64,000 bases of DNA from Flavobacterium araucananum (GCF_002222055.1 NZ_MUGS01000061.1:1-64000), one strand, 5' to 3'. Shown: positions 36,386 through 46,385, counted from the first letter of the stretch. Translations and numbers: made by a program. Notes: generated by a model from the letters alone, not told the origin.

Positions 36386-36592
36386 ATGCTTTTTTTCCTT
36401 CTACTTCTCTCACTAAGTTGTAGACAAAACGAAGAACAAACATTAAACCAAATTCAAGAAAGAAATAAAGTTGATGAGAGTATTCTAAAAATCTTTACTT
36501 TTGAAGATGTTGCCAGATATACTATGGCATCTATTATGGAGCAACAACCAAAAATAGCTTTATTTACCAAATGTCTCAACAGGAAGAAATAA
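36386..36592 (+). CDS. Short lipoprotein, possibly a gene remnant
   Basis: The 68-residue product starts with a lipoprotein signal (LLLLSLSCRQ) but has only about 55 residues after the Cys, with no recognised domain. It overlaps the next gene by 22 bases in another frame. It may be a real coupled lipoprotein or the truncated N-terminus of a longer protein. No homology is recognised. Confidence 0.4.
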   Translation: MLFFLLLLSLSCRQNEEQTLNQIQERNKVDESILKIFTFEDVARYTMASIMEQQPKIALFTKCLNRKK

Positions 36593-36972
36593 TCAATCGA
36601 GTTGCACAAGATAAAATAGACTTTAATCTTGGCTTACAAATTTTATTAGAGCATGCTGAATACAATTTTCACGAACTTTTTATGACATTACAGAATTACA
36701 TATTTAATTCTATTCCTGAAAAAACTGATTATAATACAGCTGCTTATCAAAATGCGATTAATACAATTCCTTTAAAACCGTCATATACTCCAGTTACGCT
36801 TCTTAAAACATTTTCTGCAAAAATTGCATTTAATAAATTAGCTGACCTTCCTGAAAATGAACAGACAAAAATAATATCCTCATTGCTTTGGATTTTTAAA
36901 GTGACGGATACCGAAAGAAGAAATACCGAATGTAAAAATGGGTGCGGACATTTTTGGCATGAGTTTAAATAA
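36571..36972 (+). CDS. DUF5958-like protein
   Basis: The 133-residue protein begins EEIINRVAQDKIDFNLGLQ and ends with TERRNTECKNGCGHFWHEF, which matches the arrangement I recall for DUF5958 (start EIxINxxAQ, end RRxxxCxxxCxHxWH). The function of the family is unknown. The terminal Cys/His cluster could bind metal. It overlaps the upstream lipoprotein frame, suggesting coupling, and is followed by a terminator. Confidence 0.62.
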   Translation: MSQQEEIINRVAQDKIDFNLGLQILLEHAEYNFHELFMTLQNYIFNSIPEKTDYNTAAYQNAINTIPLKPSYTPVTLLKTFSAKIAFNKLADLPENEQTKIISSLLWIFKVTDTERRNTECKNGCGHFWHEFK

Positions 36973-37001
36973 GATCACCTGCTTTTTTTTGAAAATAGTA
37001 A

Positions 37002-37033
37002 AAACTACAACCCTAAAATGTTGTAGTTTTTTT
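37002..37033 (+). terminator. Rho-independent terminator after the DUF5958-like gene
   Basis: AAACTACAAC / GTTGTAGTTT stem with an eight-base loop and a T run. Confidence 0.8.
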
Positions 37034-37480
37034 ATGTCCAATTATAATGTTTTTCTTTTTAGACACATTAAAAATTGTTAAACAAAAAAAGACAATCCTA
37101 AGATTTTTTTTAATAAAACAGAATCCTTCAAATCTGTATTCTCCTGATTAATTGTGTTTCGAATTAATTTAACAAACGAAAGTCAGCATTTGAAAAGAAA
37201 ATAAAAAAACTCAACAAAATCAATATATTTAAAGCACACACTATAATTAAAAACAATTTTAACAAGAAAAAATAAATGATTTGTAAAACTCTGTCGTTTT
37301 TTTATTAAATTTGATAGAGTTGATAATTAGTCATAAAACTCAAGAAATACATTAACAACTGTTTATTTTTTCAGATCAATAAAATAATCGATCCCAAACG
37401 ATTATCACTACCACGTATTAACTTAAAAAAGGACTTTATAAGGCAGAGCACTAAACTATTAACCTACAAATTTGAAAATT
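37034..37480. other. AT-rich leader of the histidine kinase gene
   Basis: No gene is seen. A -7-like element TAAATTTG at 37306-37313 has a TTG 22 bases upstream (37281-37283), slightly longer than the usual spacing. If used, it leaves a 5' leader of about 160 bases. Confidence 0.4.
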
Positions 37481-38893
37481 ATGTTTAAGAGTCCGTTTTT
37501 TAGAAACATACGTCTACCTAATGTTTTCATTCTTTTGTTAATTGTATTTATTTCATGTGCCTTATTAATTTGCATCAATTTTTTTACGATTAAAATCTTA
37601 TCTGCCAACCGGGCTTATGTCAATGGAGAATCTCATTACTCTAAAGGACAAAAAGATGCTTCGAGACACCTTATAACCTATCTATACACAAAAGACCCCA
37701 ACCAATGGAACTTGTATCTCGAAGAACTAAAAGTTCCTCAAGGTGATGGTATCGCCCGAAAAACACTTTTAAAAGCCGGCGACAATGAGGTTGCCCGTAG
37801 GGGGTTTTTAATTGGCCGAAATCACAAAGACGATTTAGACGATCTTGTCTGGTTGTTTGTAAATTTTCAACAAGTATCTTTTTTAGCTAAAGCAATTCAT
37901 GAATGGGGACAAGGCGACGAATTAATATTTAAATTATTTGTTGTTGGAGAAAAAATTAATGCCGAAATAAAACACAATGTTCTAACACCCGCCAGTCAGC
38001 AAAGTTTTTTAAAACAAATTAGTACAATCAGCGATAAACTCACTATTAACGAACGCAATTTTTCGAATACTTTAGGCGAAGGGACACGAAAAATTAAAAA
38101 CCTATTAATTATTACCAATATTGTTTTTATCTTAATTATTGTACTAAGCGTCTGCTCCTACTATTCGATAATGGTAAAACGATTACTGGTTTCTAAGAAA
38201 GAAATTGAAGTTAAAAATGAAAATCTGGTGATTGTTAATCGCGAATTAGATCGTTTTGTTTATAGTGCATCACATGATCTGAGGTCGCCTATAACATCCT
38301 TAAAAGGCTTAATTGAAATTACGCAACTGGAAGATGATATCGATCAGATAAAAGATTATTTAAAACTGATGCACCAAAGTTTAATCAAACAGGATCAATT
38401 TATCATAGACATCATAGATTACTCTAAAAACAAGCGAAAACAGGTTATTATGGAACCTGTTAGCCTACAGGAATTACTAGATGAATCGATCTCTCAATTA
38501 ATGCATATTGAAAATGCTAACCGAATAATTTTTAAACAAGAATTATTAGTCGACCAAATCCAGAGTGACAGCTTACGACTGAAAATTATTATTTCTAATT
38601 TACTCTCTAACGCTATTAAATATGCCGATGTTACGAAACAAGAAATGTTTATCACTGTTAAAACCTACTTTGATGACGGCTATAATAAAATAGAGGTAAG
38701 CGATAACGGAATTGGAATTAAAGAGGAATTTAAAGACAATATTTTTGAAATGTATTTTGGAACAAACAAAAACAAAGGATCCGGATTGGGACTTTATATT
38801 GTAAAAGAAGCAGTTGAAAATATTCAGGGAAACATTTCTGTGTTTTCTGAAACTAATATCGGAAGTAAATTTATTGTAACAATACCTAACTAA
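37481..38893 (+). CDS. Membrane sensor histidine kinase
   Basis: The ATG at this position gives 470 residues; a TTG three codons upstream is less likely. Two membrane helices (about 13-37 and 208-232) bound a helical extracytoplasmic sensor of about 170 residues with no named family. HisKA shows YSASHDLRSPITSLK (about residue 263) and the HATPase SDNGIGI and GSGLGLYIVKEA. Its stop codon is followed after one base by the start codon of a CheY-like partner, making a clear two-component pair. The signal is unknown. Confidence 0.88.
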   Translation: MFKSPFFRNIRLPNVFILLLIVFISCALLICINFFTIKILSANRAYVNGESHYSKGQKDASRHLITYLYTKDPNQWNLYLEELKVPQGDGIARKTLLKAGDNEVARRGFLIGRNHKDDLDDLVWLFVNFQQVSFLAKAIHEWGQGDELIFKLFVVGEKINAEIKHNVLTPASQQSFLKQISTISDKLTINERNFSNTLGEGTRKIKNLLIITNIVFILIIVLSVCSYYSIMVKRLLVSKKEIEVKNENLVIVNRELDRFVYSASHDLRSPITSLKGLIEITQLEDDIDQIKDYLKLMHQSLIKQDQFIIDIIDYSKNKRKQVIMEPVSLQELLDESISQLMHIENANRIIFKQELLVDQIQSDSLRLKIIISNLLSNAIKYADVTKQEMFITVKTYFDDGYNKIEVSDNGIGIKEEFKDNIFEMYFGTNKNKGSGLGLYIVKEAVENIQGNISVFSETNIGSKFIVTIPN

Positions 38894-38894
38894 C

Positions 38895-39287
38895 ATGGAA
38901 ACGAAACCTGTATTTCTGATCATTGAAGACAATTTAATTGACCAGCTTGTTACAAAACAACTACTAAAGAAAATACTTGATACAGATCAAATTGTTATTA
39001 CCAACAATGGCAAAGAAGCAATACAATGGCTTAGCACCCAAAAAAATATTCAATCGGTAATTATTTTATTAGATGTTCAAATGCCTGTAATGAATGGTTT
39101 TCAATTTTTAGGCGAATTTCATAATCTGGATAAAGCAATCAAAAAAGAAATTCAGATTTATATGCTTTCATCAACTCTGGACTCGGAAGAAATTGAGCAT
39201 ATCAATAATAATGACTACGTGACCGGTTTTCTAAACAAACCTTTTCCTATTGAAGAATTCAAAAACAAATTACAATTAATGGTTTAG
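38895..39287 (+). CDS. CheY-like single-domain response regulator
   Basis: The 130-residue protein consists of one receiver domain: acidic pocket IIEDNLIDQ, phosphoacceptor Asp in ILLDVQMPVMNGF (about residue 58), Thr/Ser in LSST and Lys in LNKPF. There is no output domain, so it must act by protein contacts or phosphotransfer. It is co-translated with the upstream kinase and ends two bases from the stop codon of the convergent endopeptidase gene. Confidence 0.9.
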   Translation: METKPVFLIIEDNLIDQLVTKQLLKKILDTDQIVITNNGKEAIQWLSTQKNIQSVIILLDVQMPVMNGFQFLGEFHNLDKAIKKEIQIYMLSSTLDSEEIEHINNNDYVTGFLNKPFPIEEFKNKLQLMV

Positions 39288-39289
39288 AA

Positions 39290-40453
39290 CTATTGTAAAA
39301 TACGATTTACCTGCGAAAAGGTTCTTTGATAATATGGTTCTTTGGTCGAAGATATCATTACACCTCCGTGAGTTGAGGAATGAACAAATTTAATTTCTCC
39401 GCCAACCACTTCAACAACCATCCCAACGTGATTGATCTGACGTCGCCCATTGGTTTTAAAGAAAATCAAATCTCCTTTTTGAGCTTCCTCAGTATCTACT
39501 TTTGTTCCAATACGAGATTGCTCGATAGAGCTTCTTGGTAATTTAATATCGAAATTATTAAACGTACAAATCATTAATCCGGAGCAATCAAAACCAGCTT
39601 TTGTGGTTCCGCCTGATCGATAGCGAGTGCCAATATTATCAGTTGCATTCATAATTAATTGATTGACTAAATCTGAATGATTGCTTACTCGGAATACTGA
39701 GGTTGAATCTTTTTTAATTTCTGAATTTTCTACAACCTGAGATGGTGTTGCTAAAATGTCATTTGTTTCAGGAGTTACTTTTAAAGCCGCTATTGCATCA
39801 GCTTTTTCTTTTGTAGTATGAATTTTTAAAACATAACCCACCGGCAATTTACCTTTTATAAACGGATTTTGTTTTTCAAGCTCTTTAACCGTTATTCCGT
39901 ATTTTTTAGCAATTGAGTATTTTGTTTCTTTTGGCAAAACCTCAACTACAACTTCAACATCTGTTGGAGTTTCTTCATTTTCTATTACTGGTGCAGGAAC
40001 TTTTTCTGTTACTGTTGCAGAACTTGCAATTGTATTTGACGGAATATTAATTTGCTGTCCTATTTTTAACCCTTCGGTTTCTAAAAGCGGATTAGCCTTT
40101 TTTAAATCGTCAACAGATACATTGTATTTTTTTGATATTCCCCAAAGCGTTTCTTTAGCTAAAACTTCATGTGCACCTGGAGTAATAATTTGGGAGGGAG
40201 TTACATTTGCAACGGTTTCAGTAGATTTTGTTGCAACCGTTTTATTCTTATTCGGAATTAACAAAACCGAATTTAATTTTAAAATTTTTGGAGCATCAGG
40301 ATTGGCTTCCTGAATATCTTTAGCCTTCACTCCATATTTTTTAGCAATTACAGTAAGGTTGTCTCCTTTTGAGATTTTGTGCTTGATAAATTTTTCCTGA
40401 GAAAATACACCAACACTAAAAAAAAACAATACTATAATTAATCTAACAACCAT
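39290..40453 (-). CDS. LysM / NlpC-P60 peptidoglycan endopeptidase
   Basis: The 387-residue exported protein has a signal peptide, three LysM repeats (about 20-65, 92-138, 175-215), a linker and an NlpC/P60 domain (about 270-387) with the catalytic Cys in GFDCSGLM, His in INHVGMV and a third polar residue in HSST. LysM binds peptidoglycan and NlpC/P60 cuts peptide cross-links. It is a cell-wall remodelling enzyme similar to Spr/LytF-type proteins. It lies tail to tail with the response regulator with no room for a terminator between. Confidence 0.9.
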   Translation of the reverse strand: MVVRLIIVLFFFSVGVFSQEKFIKHKISKGDNLTVIAKKYGVKAKDIQEANPDAPKILKLNSVLLIPNKNKTVATKSTETVANVTPSQIITPGAHEVLAKETLWGISKKYNVSVDDLKKANPLLETEGLKIGQQINIPSNTIASSATVTEKVPAPVIENEETPTDVEVVVEVLPKETKYSIAKKYGITVKELEKQNPFIKGKLPVGYVLKIHTTKEKADAIAALKVTPETNDILATPSQVVENSEIKKDSTSVFRVSNHSDLVNQLIMNATDNIGTRYRSGGTTKAGFDCSGLMICTFNNFDIKLPRSSIEQSRIGTKVDTEEAQKGDLIFFKTNGRRQINHVGMVVEVVGGEIKFVHSSTHGGVMISSTKEPYYQRTFSQVNRILQ

Positions 40454-40817
40454 ACCTATTAAAGTTTAATGAATACTTTTTTAAGTTAAGACAATATTTT
40501 AAACTCAAAAAAAGCAAATATATTACCTAAAAAGCGAATTTAACTTTTTAAACTAAAAGATGCACGTTTTTTAACAACTAATTTACTTCAAATTAACAGC
40601 CTCGGTGACGAAACTGAGTCAACACTCTGAAAATATGCTTTTTACACAAAAAAGGCGTTTTTTAAACAAAAACCAACCTTAAACAGGAAACTGTATGAAA
40701 AAATTAATCTTAATTTTAGTTTTCTGTCCTTTATTCTCAATGACATAAAATTATATTTACTACATAAAAAACGCCCTGTTTTCACAGAGCGTTCTTGTTA
40801 TAATTAAATCTTCCAGA
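40454..40817. other. Spacer between endopeptidase and aconitase genes
   Basis: A 17-residue frame at 40695-40748 on the plus strand encodes MKKLILILVFCPLFSMT, a signal-peptide-like start that stops at once, possibly the remnant of a lost exported gene. The aconitase terminator is at 40764-40794. The rest is featureless AT-rich sequence. Confidence 0.45.
40764..40794 (-). terminator. Terminator of the aconitase gene
   Basis: On the minus strand ACGCTCTGT-GAAA-ACAGGGCGT forms a stem followed by six T residues, 24 bases after the stop codon. Confidence 0.8.
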
Positions 40818-43082
40818 TTAAGCTTTTCCGGCAGCGATTAAATTTAATGCTGAACCTGCAACGAACCAACCAATCTGACCTGCGTTGTAAGTATGATTTG
40901 CCAGGATAATATCTTTTGTACCATCTGCATGAACGAACTCTAACGTTAATGGTTTACCCGGAGCGAACTCTGTCAAATCAGTAAAGTTAATGGTGTCGTT
41001 CTCCTGAATTTTATCATAATCAGCTTCGTTAGCGAATGTCAATCCTAAAAGACCTTGTTTTTTAAGGTTTGTTTCGTGAATACGGGCAAAAGATTTTACC
41101 AATACCGCTTTAACACCTAAGAAACGTGGCTCCATTGCAGCATGCTCACGAGATGAACCTTCACCATAGTTGTGATCTCCCACAACGATAGATGGAACTC
41201 CGGCAGCTTTATAAGCACGAGCTACAGCAGGAACTGCATCGTAATCTCCTGTTAATTGATTTTTAACTGAGTTTGTTTTTTGGTTGAATGCATTTACTGC
41301 ACCAATCAGCATATTGTTCGAAATATTATCTAAGTGTCCACGAAAACGCAACCATGGTCCAGCCATAGAGATATGATCTGTAGTACATTTTCCGAATGCT
41401 TTGATCAATAATTTAGCATCTGTAATATTTTTACCATCCCAGGCATCAAACGGAGCTAATAATTGCAAACGCTCTGATGTTGGGCTTACCACAACCTGAA
41501 CTCCTGAACCGTCTAAAGCGGGAACCTGGAATCCCGGATCTTTTACATCAAATCCTCTAGGAGGCAATTCGTCTCCTGTTGGTGCTTCAAGTCTTACTTC
41601 TTCTCCATCTTCGTTGATCAACGTATCTGTTAAAGGATTAAAACCAAGATCTCCTGCAATAGCCATTGCGGTTACCAATTCCGGCGAACCTACAAAAGCT
41701 AAAGTATTTGGGTTACCATCTGCACGTTTAGAGAAGTTACGGTTGAAAGAGTGAACGATAGTATTTCTTTCTTCCTTTTCTGCTCCATCTCTGTCCCACA
41801 TACCAATACATGGTCCGCAGGCATTAGCAAAAACAGTTGCTCCAATTTTTTCGAAAGTATCAATAAATCCGTCTCTTTCAATAGTATAACGAACAACTTC
41901 AGAACCTGGAGTAATGGTAAACTGAGATTTCGTTTTTAAATTTTTAGCACTTACTTGTCTTGCCAAAGATGCTGCACGCGAAATATCTTCGTAAGATGAG
42001 TTTGTACAGGAACCAATTAAACCAACCTGAATTTGTAATGGCCAGTTGTTTTTGATTGCTGTTTCTTTCATTTTAGAAATTGGAGTCGCTAAATCCGGCG
42101 TAAAAGGTCCGTTTAAGTGTGGCTCTAATTCAGTCAGGTTAATTTCGATAACCTGATCAAAATATTGTTCAGGATTAGCGTAAACTTCCGGATCTCCGGT
42201 TAAGTAAGAAGCTACTTTGTCTGCTGCATCAGCAACATCGGCTCTGTTTGTAGAACGCAGGTAACGACTCATAGAATCATCATATCCAAAAGTTGAAGTT
42301 GTAGCTCCAATTTCTGCTCCCATGTTACAAATAGTACCTTTTCCTGTACAAGACATAGAAGTTGCGCCTTCTCCAAAATATTCAACGATAGCACCTGTAC
42401 CACCTTTTACAGTAAGAATACCGGCAACTTTAAGGATAACATCTTTAGGAGCCGTCCAACCTGATAATTTACCAGTCAATTTAACTCCAATTAATTTAGG
42501 AAATTTTAATTCCCAAGCCATACCGGACATAACGTCTACAGCATCTGCTCCACCAACACCAATAGCTACCATCCCTAAACCACCTGCATTTACAGTGTGA
42601 GAATCGGTACCAATCATCATTCCACCCGGGAAAGCATAATTTTCAAGTACTACCTGGTGAATAATTCCCGCTCCCGGTTTCCAGAAACCAATTCCGTATT
42701 TATTAGAAACTGACGACAGGAAGTCGAAAACTTCGTTACTTTGTGTTTTTGCTCTTGCCAAATCGGTTGCAGCATCTACTTTTGCCTGAATCAGGTGATC
42801 ACAGTGAACCGTTGTAGGTACAGCCACTTTAGGTTTTCCGGCGTGCATAAATTGCAATAACGCCATTTGAGCAGTTGCATCCTGACATGCTACACGATCG
42901 GGTGCAAAATCAACATAATCAACACCTCTTCCAAACGCCTGAGTTGGATTTCCATCCCAAAGGTGATTGTATAAAATTTTCTCCGTTAAAGTAAGTGGAC
43001 GACCAACAATCTCGCGTGCTTTATCAACACGACCCGGCATGTTCTCATACACTTTTTTAATCATTTCAATATCAAAAGCCAT
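40818..43082 (-). CDS. Aconitate hydratase, mitochondrial/AcnA-like
   Basis: The 754-residue enzyme interconverts citrate and isocitrate in the TCA cycle. The iron-sulfur cysteines are seen in IGSCTNSSYED and NACGPCIGMW (about residue 420), and the swivel domain motif GDHNYGEGSSREHAA is in the C-terminal part. Overall order and size match mitochondrial-type aconitase. It lies downstream of the acnB-type gene, separated by 132 bases with a hairpin, so it may be expressed independently. Confidence 0.93.
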   Translation of the reverse strand: MAFDIEMIKKVYENMPGRVDKAREIVGRPLTLTEKILYNHLWDGNPTQAFGRGVDYVDFAPDRVACQDATAQMALLQFMHAGKPKVAVPTTVHCDHLIQAKVDAATDLARAKTQSNEVFDFLSSVSNKYGIGFWKPGAGIIHQVVLENYAFPGGMMIGTDSHTVNAGGLGMVAIGVGGADAVDVMSGMAWELKFPKLIGVKLTGKLSGWTAPKDVILKVAGILTVKGGTGAIVEYFGEGATSMSCTGKGTICNMGAEIGATTSTFGYDDSMSRYLRSTNRADVADAADKVASYLTGDPEVYANPEQYFDQVIEINLTELEPHLNGPFTPDLATPISKMKETAIKNNWPLQIQVGLIGSCTNSSYEDISRAASLARQVSAKNLKTKSQFTITPGSEVVRYTIERDGFIDTFEKIGATVFANACGPCIGMWDRDGAEKEERNTIVHSFNRNFSKRADGNPNTLAFVGSPELVTAMAIAGDLGFNPLTDTLINEDGEEVRLEAPTGDELPPRGFDVKDPGFQVPALDGSGVQVVVSPTSERLQLLAPFDAWDGKNITDAKLLIKAFGKCTTDHISMAGPWLRFRGHLDNISNNMLIGAVNAFNQKTNSVKNQLTGDYDAVPAVARAYKAAGVPSIVVGDHNYGEGSSREHAAMEPRFLGVKAVLVKSFARIHETNLKKQGLLGLTFANEADYDKIQENDTINFTDLTEFAPGKPLTLEFVHADGTKDIILANHTYNAGQIGWFVAGSALNLIAAGKA

Positions 43083-43154
43083 AAGTTTATAATTGTTTTT
43101 GTTTTTTTTATTTTGAACACGACAAGATACAAAAAATAGAAAAGCTATAAAAGA

Positions 43155-43185
43155 AAAAGCCTGAGTTTATCGACTCAGGCTTTTT
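43155..43185. terminator. Hairpin terminator between the two aconitase genes
   Basis: AAAAAGCCTGAGT / ACTCAGGCTTTTT is a perfect 13-base stem with a six-base loop, flanked by T residues on both strands. It lies 30 bases after the acnB stop. Confidence 0.8.
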
Positions 43186-43214
43186 ATATATAATGATTAT
43201 AACTAATAGTACGA

Positions 43215-45986
43215 TTACATCACCAACAGTTTATGTGAAGGCGCAAATCTGGTCAAACTAATACCATCTACTGCAGCTGTATATTCAGCAAGTGTAGGAG
43301 TTCTACCCAAAATTGTAGACAAAACTACAACCGGTGTAGAAGAAAGTAATGACTCTCCTTTTTTACCTTCTGTATCTTCTACAACTCTTCCCTGGAAAAG
43401 ACGGGTAGAAGTTGCCATTACAGTATCTCCTTTTGCAGCTTTTTCCTGGTTACCCATACAAAGATTACATCCAGGACGCTCTAAGTACAACATGTTTTCG
43501 TATTCTGTACGTGCTGCTCCTTTTGGTGCATTGTCGTTAAATTCGAAACCAGAATATTTTTGCAAAACTTCCCAATCTCCTTCAGCTTTAAGTTCGTCTA
43601 CGATATTGTAAGTAGGCGGCGCTACTACAAGCGGCGCTTTGAACTCAACTTTACCGTGCTGCTCTTCTATATTTTTAAGCATTTGAGCCAAAATCTTCAT
43701 ATCGCCTTTGTGAACCATACAAGAACCGATAAATCCAAGATCTACTTTTTTCTCTCCTCCATAAAAAGAAAGAGGTCTAATGGTATCATGCGTATATCTT
43801 TTAGAAACATCAGCATTATTTACATCCGGATCGGCGATCATAGGCTCGATAATTTGATCAAGATCTACCACAACTTCAGCATAATACTTCGCATTTGCAT
43901 CTGGTGTCAACGCTGGTTTTTCAGCTGATTTAATCTCTGTAATTCTCTTATCTGCTTTATTGATTAATCCCTGAAGAACTTGTTTATGATTATCCATTCC
44001 TTTGTCGATCATGATCTGGATTCTACCTTTTGCAATCTCAAGAGATTCAATTAAAGTATCATCTTCAGAAATACAGATAGAAGCTTTTGCTTTCATCTCT
44101 GCAGTCCAGTCTGTAAATGTAAATGCCTGATCAGCAGTAAGAGTCCCTAGATGAACCTCAATAATTCTACCTTGGAATACGTTTTCTCCACCAAACTTTT
44201 TAAGCATTTGAGCTTGTGTTGAGTGAACTACATCACGGAAGTCCATGTAATCTTTCATTTCTCCCTTAAACGTCACTTTTACAGATTCCGGAATTGGCAT
44301 TGAAGCCTCTCCTGTAGCAAGAGCAAGCGCAACTGTTCCTGAGTCAGCACCAAAAGCAACCCCTTTAGACATTCTTGTATGAGAGTCTCCACCAATAATG
44401 ATAGCCCACTCGTCAATAGTAATATCGTTAAGAACTTTATGAATTACATCTGTCATTGCATGATAAACTCCTTTCGGGTCACGAGCTGTGATTAGACCAA
44501 AATCGTTCATAAATTTCATTAATTTTGGAATATTTGCCTGAGCTTTTTTATCCCATACCGAAGCAGTGTGACAACCAGATTGGTAAGCACCATCAACAAT
44601 TGGCGAAATAACTGTAGCTGCCATAGATTCTAATTCCTGCGCAGTCATAAGACCAGTCGTATCCTGAGAACCTACAATGTTTACTTCTACACGAACATCT
44701 GAACCTGCGTGTAAAACTTTACCCGGAGTGATTCCAACAGCGTTTTTGTTGAAGATTTTTTCTACTGCTGTAAGTCCTTGTCCTTCAAGAGAAATTTCTT
44801 TTGACGGAGCAAATACAAGAGGAGCTTCGATATCAAGAATTTTTGCTGCTAATGTTTGAAGCTTTTTACCAAATACAATTGCATAAGATCCTCCAGCTTT
44901 TATAAATTCCATTTTTTGAGGCGTAAATGCCTTCGAAATGTCAATTAATTCTTTGTCGCCATTGTAAAGTTTCTTAGTCTTTGTATTTATAGTAAGCACA
45001 GTACCAGTAGCAACAGAATATGTTTCCTCAAGAACAGGATCACCACTTTCGTTACGAATAATGTTACCATCCGCATCCAGTTTTTTAACCCAGTTTTTAA
45101 GGTCTAAACCAATACCACCTGTAACATCAACAGTTGTCAGGAAGATTGGAGAAATACCATTTGTACCTCCTACAATTGGAGCAATATTAACGAACGGAAT
45201 GTATGGACTTGCTTGTTTACCACTCCAAAGTGCCACGTTGTTTACACCTGACATTCTTGAAGAACCTACACCCATTGTACCTTTTTCTGCGATCAACATC
45301 ACGCTTTTGTCAGGATGTTGTGCTTGCAGCATTTTGATTTCGTCTTGTGCCTGAGGCGTAATCATACATTGACCATGAAGTTCACGATCAGAACGGGAGT
45401 GAGCCTGATTACCCGGAGACAATAAATCTGTCGAGATATCTCCTTCTCCGGCAATATAAGTAACAACTTTAATTTCTTCAACTACTTCTGGTAGTTTTGT
45501 GAAAAATTCTGCCTGCGCATAACTTTTAATAATTTCTATAGCGAATGGGTTACCATTTTTAAATGCTTCTTTTAAACGATCTGTATCTGCTTCGTAAAGA
45601 TAAACTTGTGTTTTAAGTACATTTGCAGCTTCTTGTGCGATAGCAGCAGCATCACCTAAGGCTAAATCTAACAAAACTTCGATAGAAGGCCCACCTTTCA
45701 TGTGTGATAATAACTCAAATGCAAAAGCAGGAGTTATCTCTTTTACCACAGATTCTCCAAGAATGATCTCCTTAAGAAACTTAGCTTTTTCTCCAGCAGC
45801 ACTTGTAGTTCCCGGTATAGTATTATAAATAAAGTACTTAATCGAATCTTCTCGATATTCGTTATCTAAATCTTTAATTTGTGCAATAATTTCGCTTAAT
45901 AATTCAGCGCCATCAATTGGTTTTGGGTGAAGTCCCAGATTTTTTCTTTCTTCAATCTCTTGGATATAATCCTTATAAATATTCAT
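43215..45986 (-). CDS. acnB: Bifunctional aconitate hydratase 2 / 2-methylisocitrate dehydratase
   Basis: The preferred start gives 923 residues (MNIYKDYIQEIEER). An upstream frame start at 46016 would overlap a promoter element and is rejected. The N-terminal helical AcnB domain and the catalytic core are present, with iron-sulfur ligands in LGFIGSCMVHKGD and RPGCNLCMGNQ. AcnB also binds RNA in enterobacteria. The organism thus carries two unrelated aconitase types side by side in the TCA cycle. Confidence 0.93.
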   Translation of the reverse strand: MNIYKDYIQEIEERKNLGLHPKPIDGAELLSEIIAQIKDLDNEYREDSIKYFIYNTIPGTTSAAGEKAKFLKEIILGESVVKEITPAFAFELLSHMKGGPSIEVLLDLALGDAAAIAQEAANVLKTQVYLYEADTDRLKEAFKNGNPFAIEIIKSYAQAEFFTKLPEVVEEIKVVTYIAGEGDISTDLLSPGNQAHSRSDRELHGQCMITPQAQDEIKMLQAQHPDKSVMLIAEKGTMGVGSSRMSGVNNVALWSGKQASPYIPFVNIAPIVGGTNGISPIFLTTVDVTGGIGLDLKNWVKKLDADGNIIRNESGDPVLEETYSVATGTVLTINTKTKKLYNGDKELIDISKAFTPQKMEFIKAGGSYAIVFGKKLQTLAAKILDIEAPLVFAPSKEISLEGQGLTAVEKIFNKNAVGITPGKVLHAGSDVRVEVNIVGSQDTTGLMTAQELESMAATVISPIVDGAYQSGCHTASVWDKKAQANIPKLMKFMNDFGLITARDPKGVYHAMTDVIHKVLNDITIDEWAIIIGGDSHTRMSKGVAFGADSGTVALALATGEASMPIPESVKVTFKGEMKDYMDFRDVVHSTQAQMLKKFGGENVFQGRIIEVHLGTLTADQAFTFTDWTAEMKAKASICISEDDTLIESLEIAKGRIQIMIDKGMDNHKQVLQGLINKADKRITEIKSAEKPALTPDANAKYYAEVVVDLDQIIEPMIADPDVNNADVSKRYTHDTIRPLSFYGGEKKVDLGFIGSCMVHKGDMKILAQMLKNIEEQHGKVEFKAPLVVAPPTYNIVDELKAEGDWEVLQKYSGFEFNDNAPKGAARTEYENMLYLERPGCNLCMGNQEKAAKGDTVMATSTRLFQGRVVEDTEGKKGESLLSSTPVVVLSTILGRTPTLAEYTAAVDGISLTRFAPSHKLLVM

Positions 45987-46331
45987 AATTAAGGCAGATT
46001 TATTTTTTTTACGCAAATTTAAACATTAATGCCGATAATTAAAAATAATATAATAGAAGTCGGCTTTTCAAAAATTATTATTGTTAAAAAACGATTTTGA
46101 CTGCTCGTTTTTGTCAAAATATCAATTTTGTATTAAAAAAATGAATTATTGATATTTTAAGATCTTTTCTTTAACAAAGTCGGAATTTGATATTGTAAAC
46201 GAAGTCAGATTTTACCTCGTTTTTAGCTAAGAATCTTTCTAAATAAGCAATTATAACGTTATAGTTGTCCTTTTAATCGCTATTTCCCCTACTTTTCGAG
46301 TTCTATAAATTATATTCTTAAGAAGAAATAA
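45987..46331. promoter_or_regulatory. acnB promoter region
   Basis: A minus-strand -7 element TAAATTTG (46014-46021) is followed by CG, about 28 bases before the acnB start. No clear -33 TTG was found. The remainder of the spacer is AT-rich with no gene. Confidence 0.45.
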
Positions 46332-46368
46332 AAAAGCCGGACAAATTCAAAATTTGTCCGGCTTTTAA
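46332..46368 (-). terminator. Terminator of the MoxR ATPase gene
   Basis: AAAAGCCGGACAAATT / AATTTGTCCGGCTTTT, followed on the minus strand by further T residues, 18 bases after the stop. Confidence 0.85.
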
Positions 46369-46385
46369 AACATTATTTATATTTC

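Noticed and set aside
36301..36423. Extension of the small zinc-ribbon gene region in another frame (80 codons from 36181)
   Set aside because: It overlaps the zinc-ribbon protein in a different frame and has no features; the zinc-ribbon frame is better supported.
43560..43928. 122-codon plus-strand frame inside acnB
   Set aside because: Antisense shadow of a conserved enzyme with no signal of its own.
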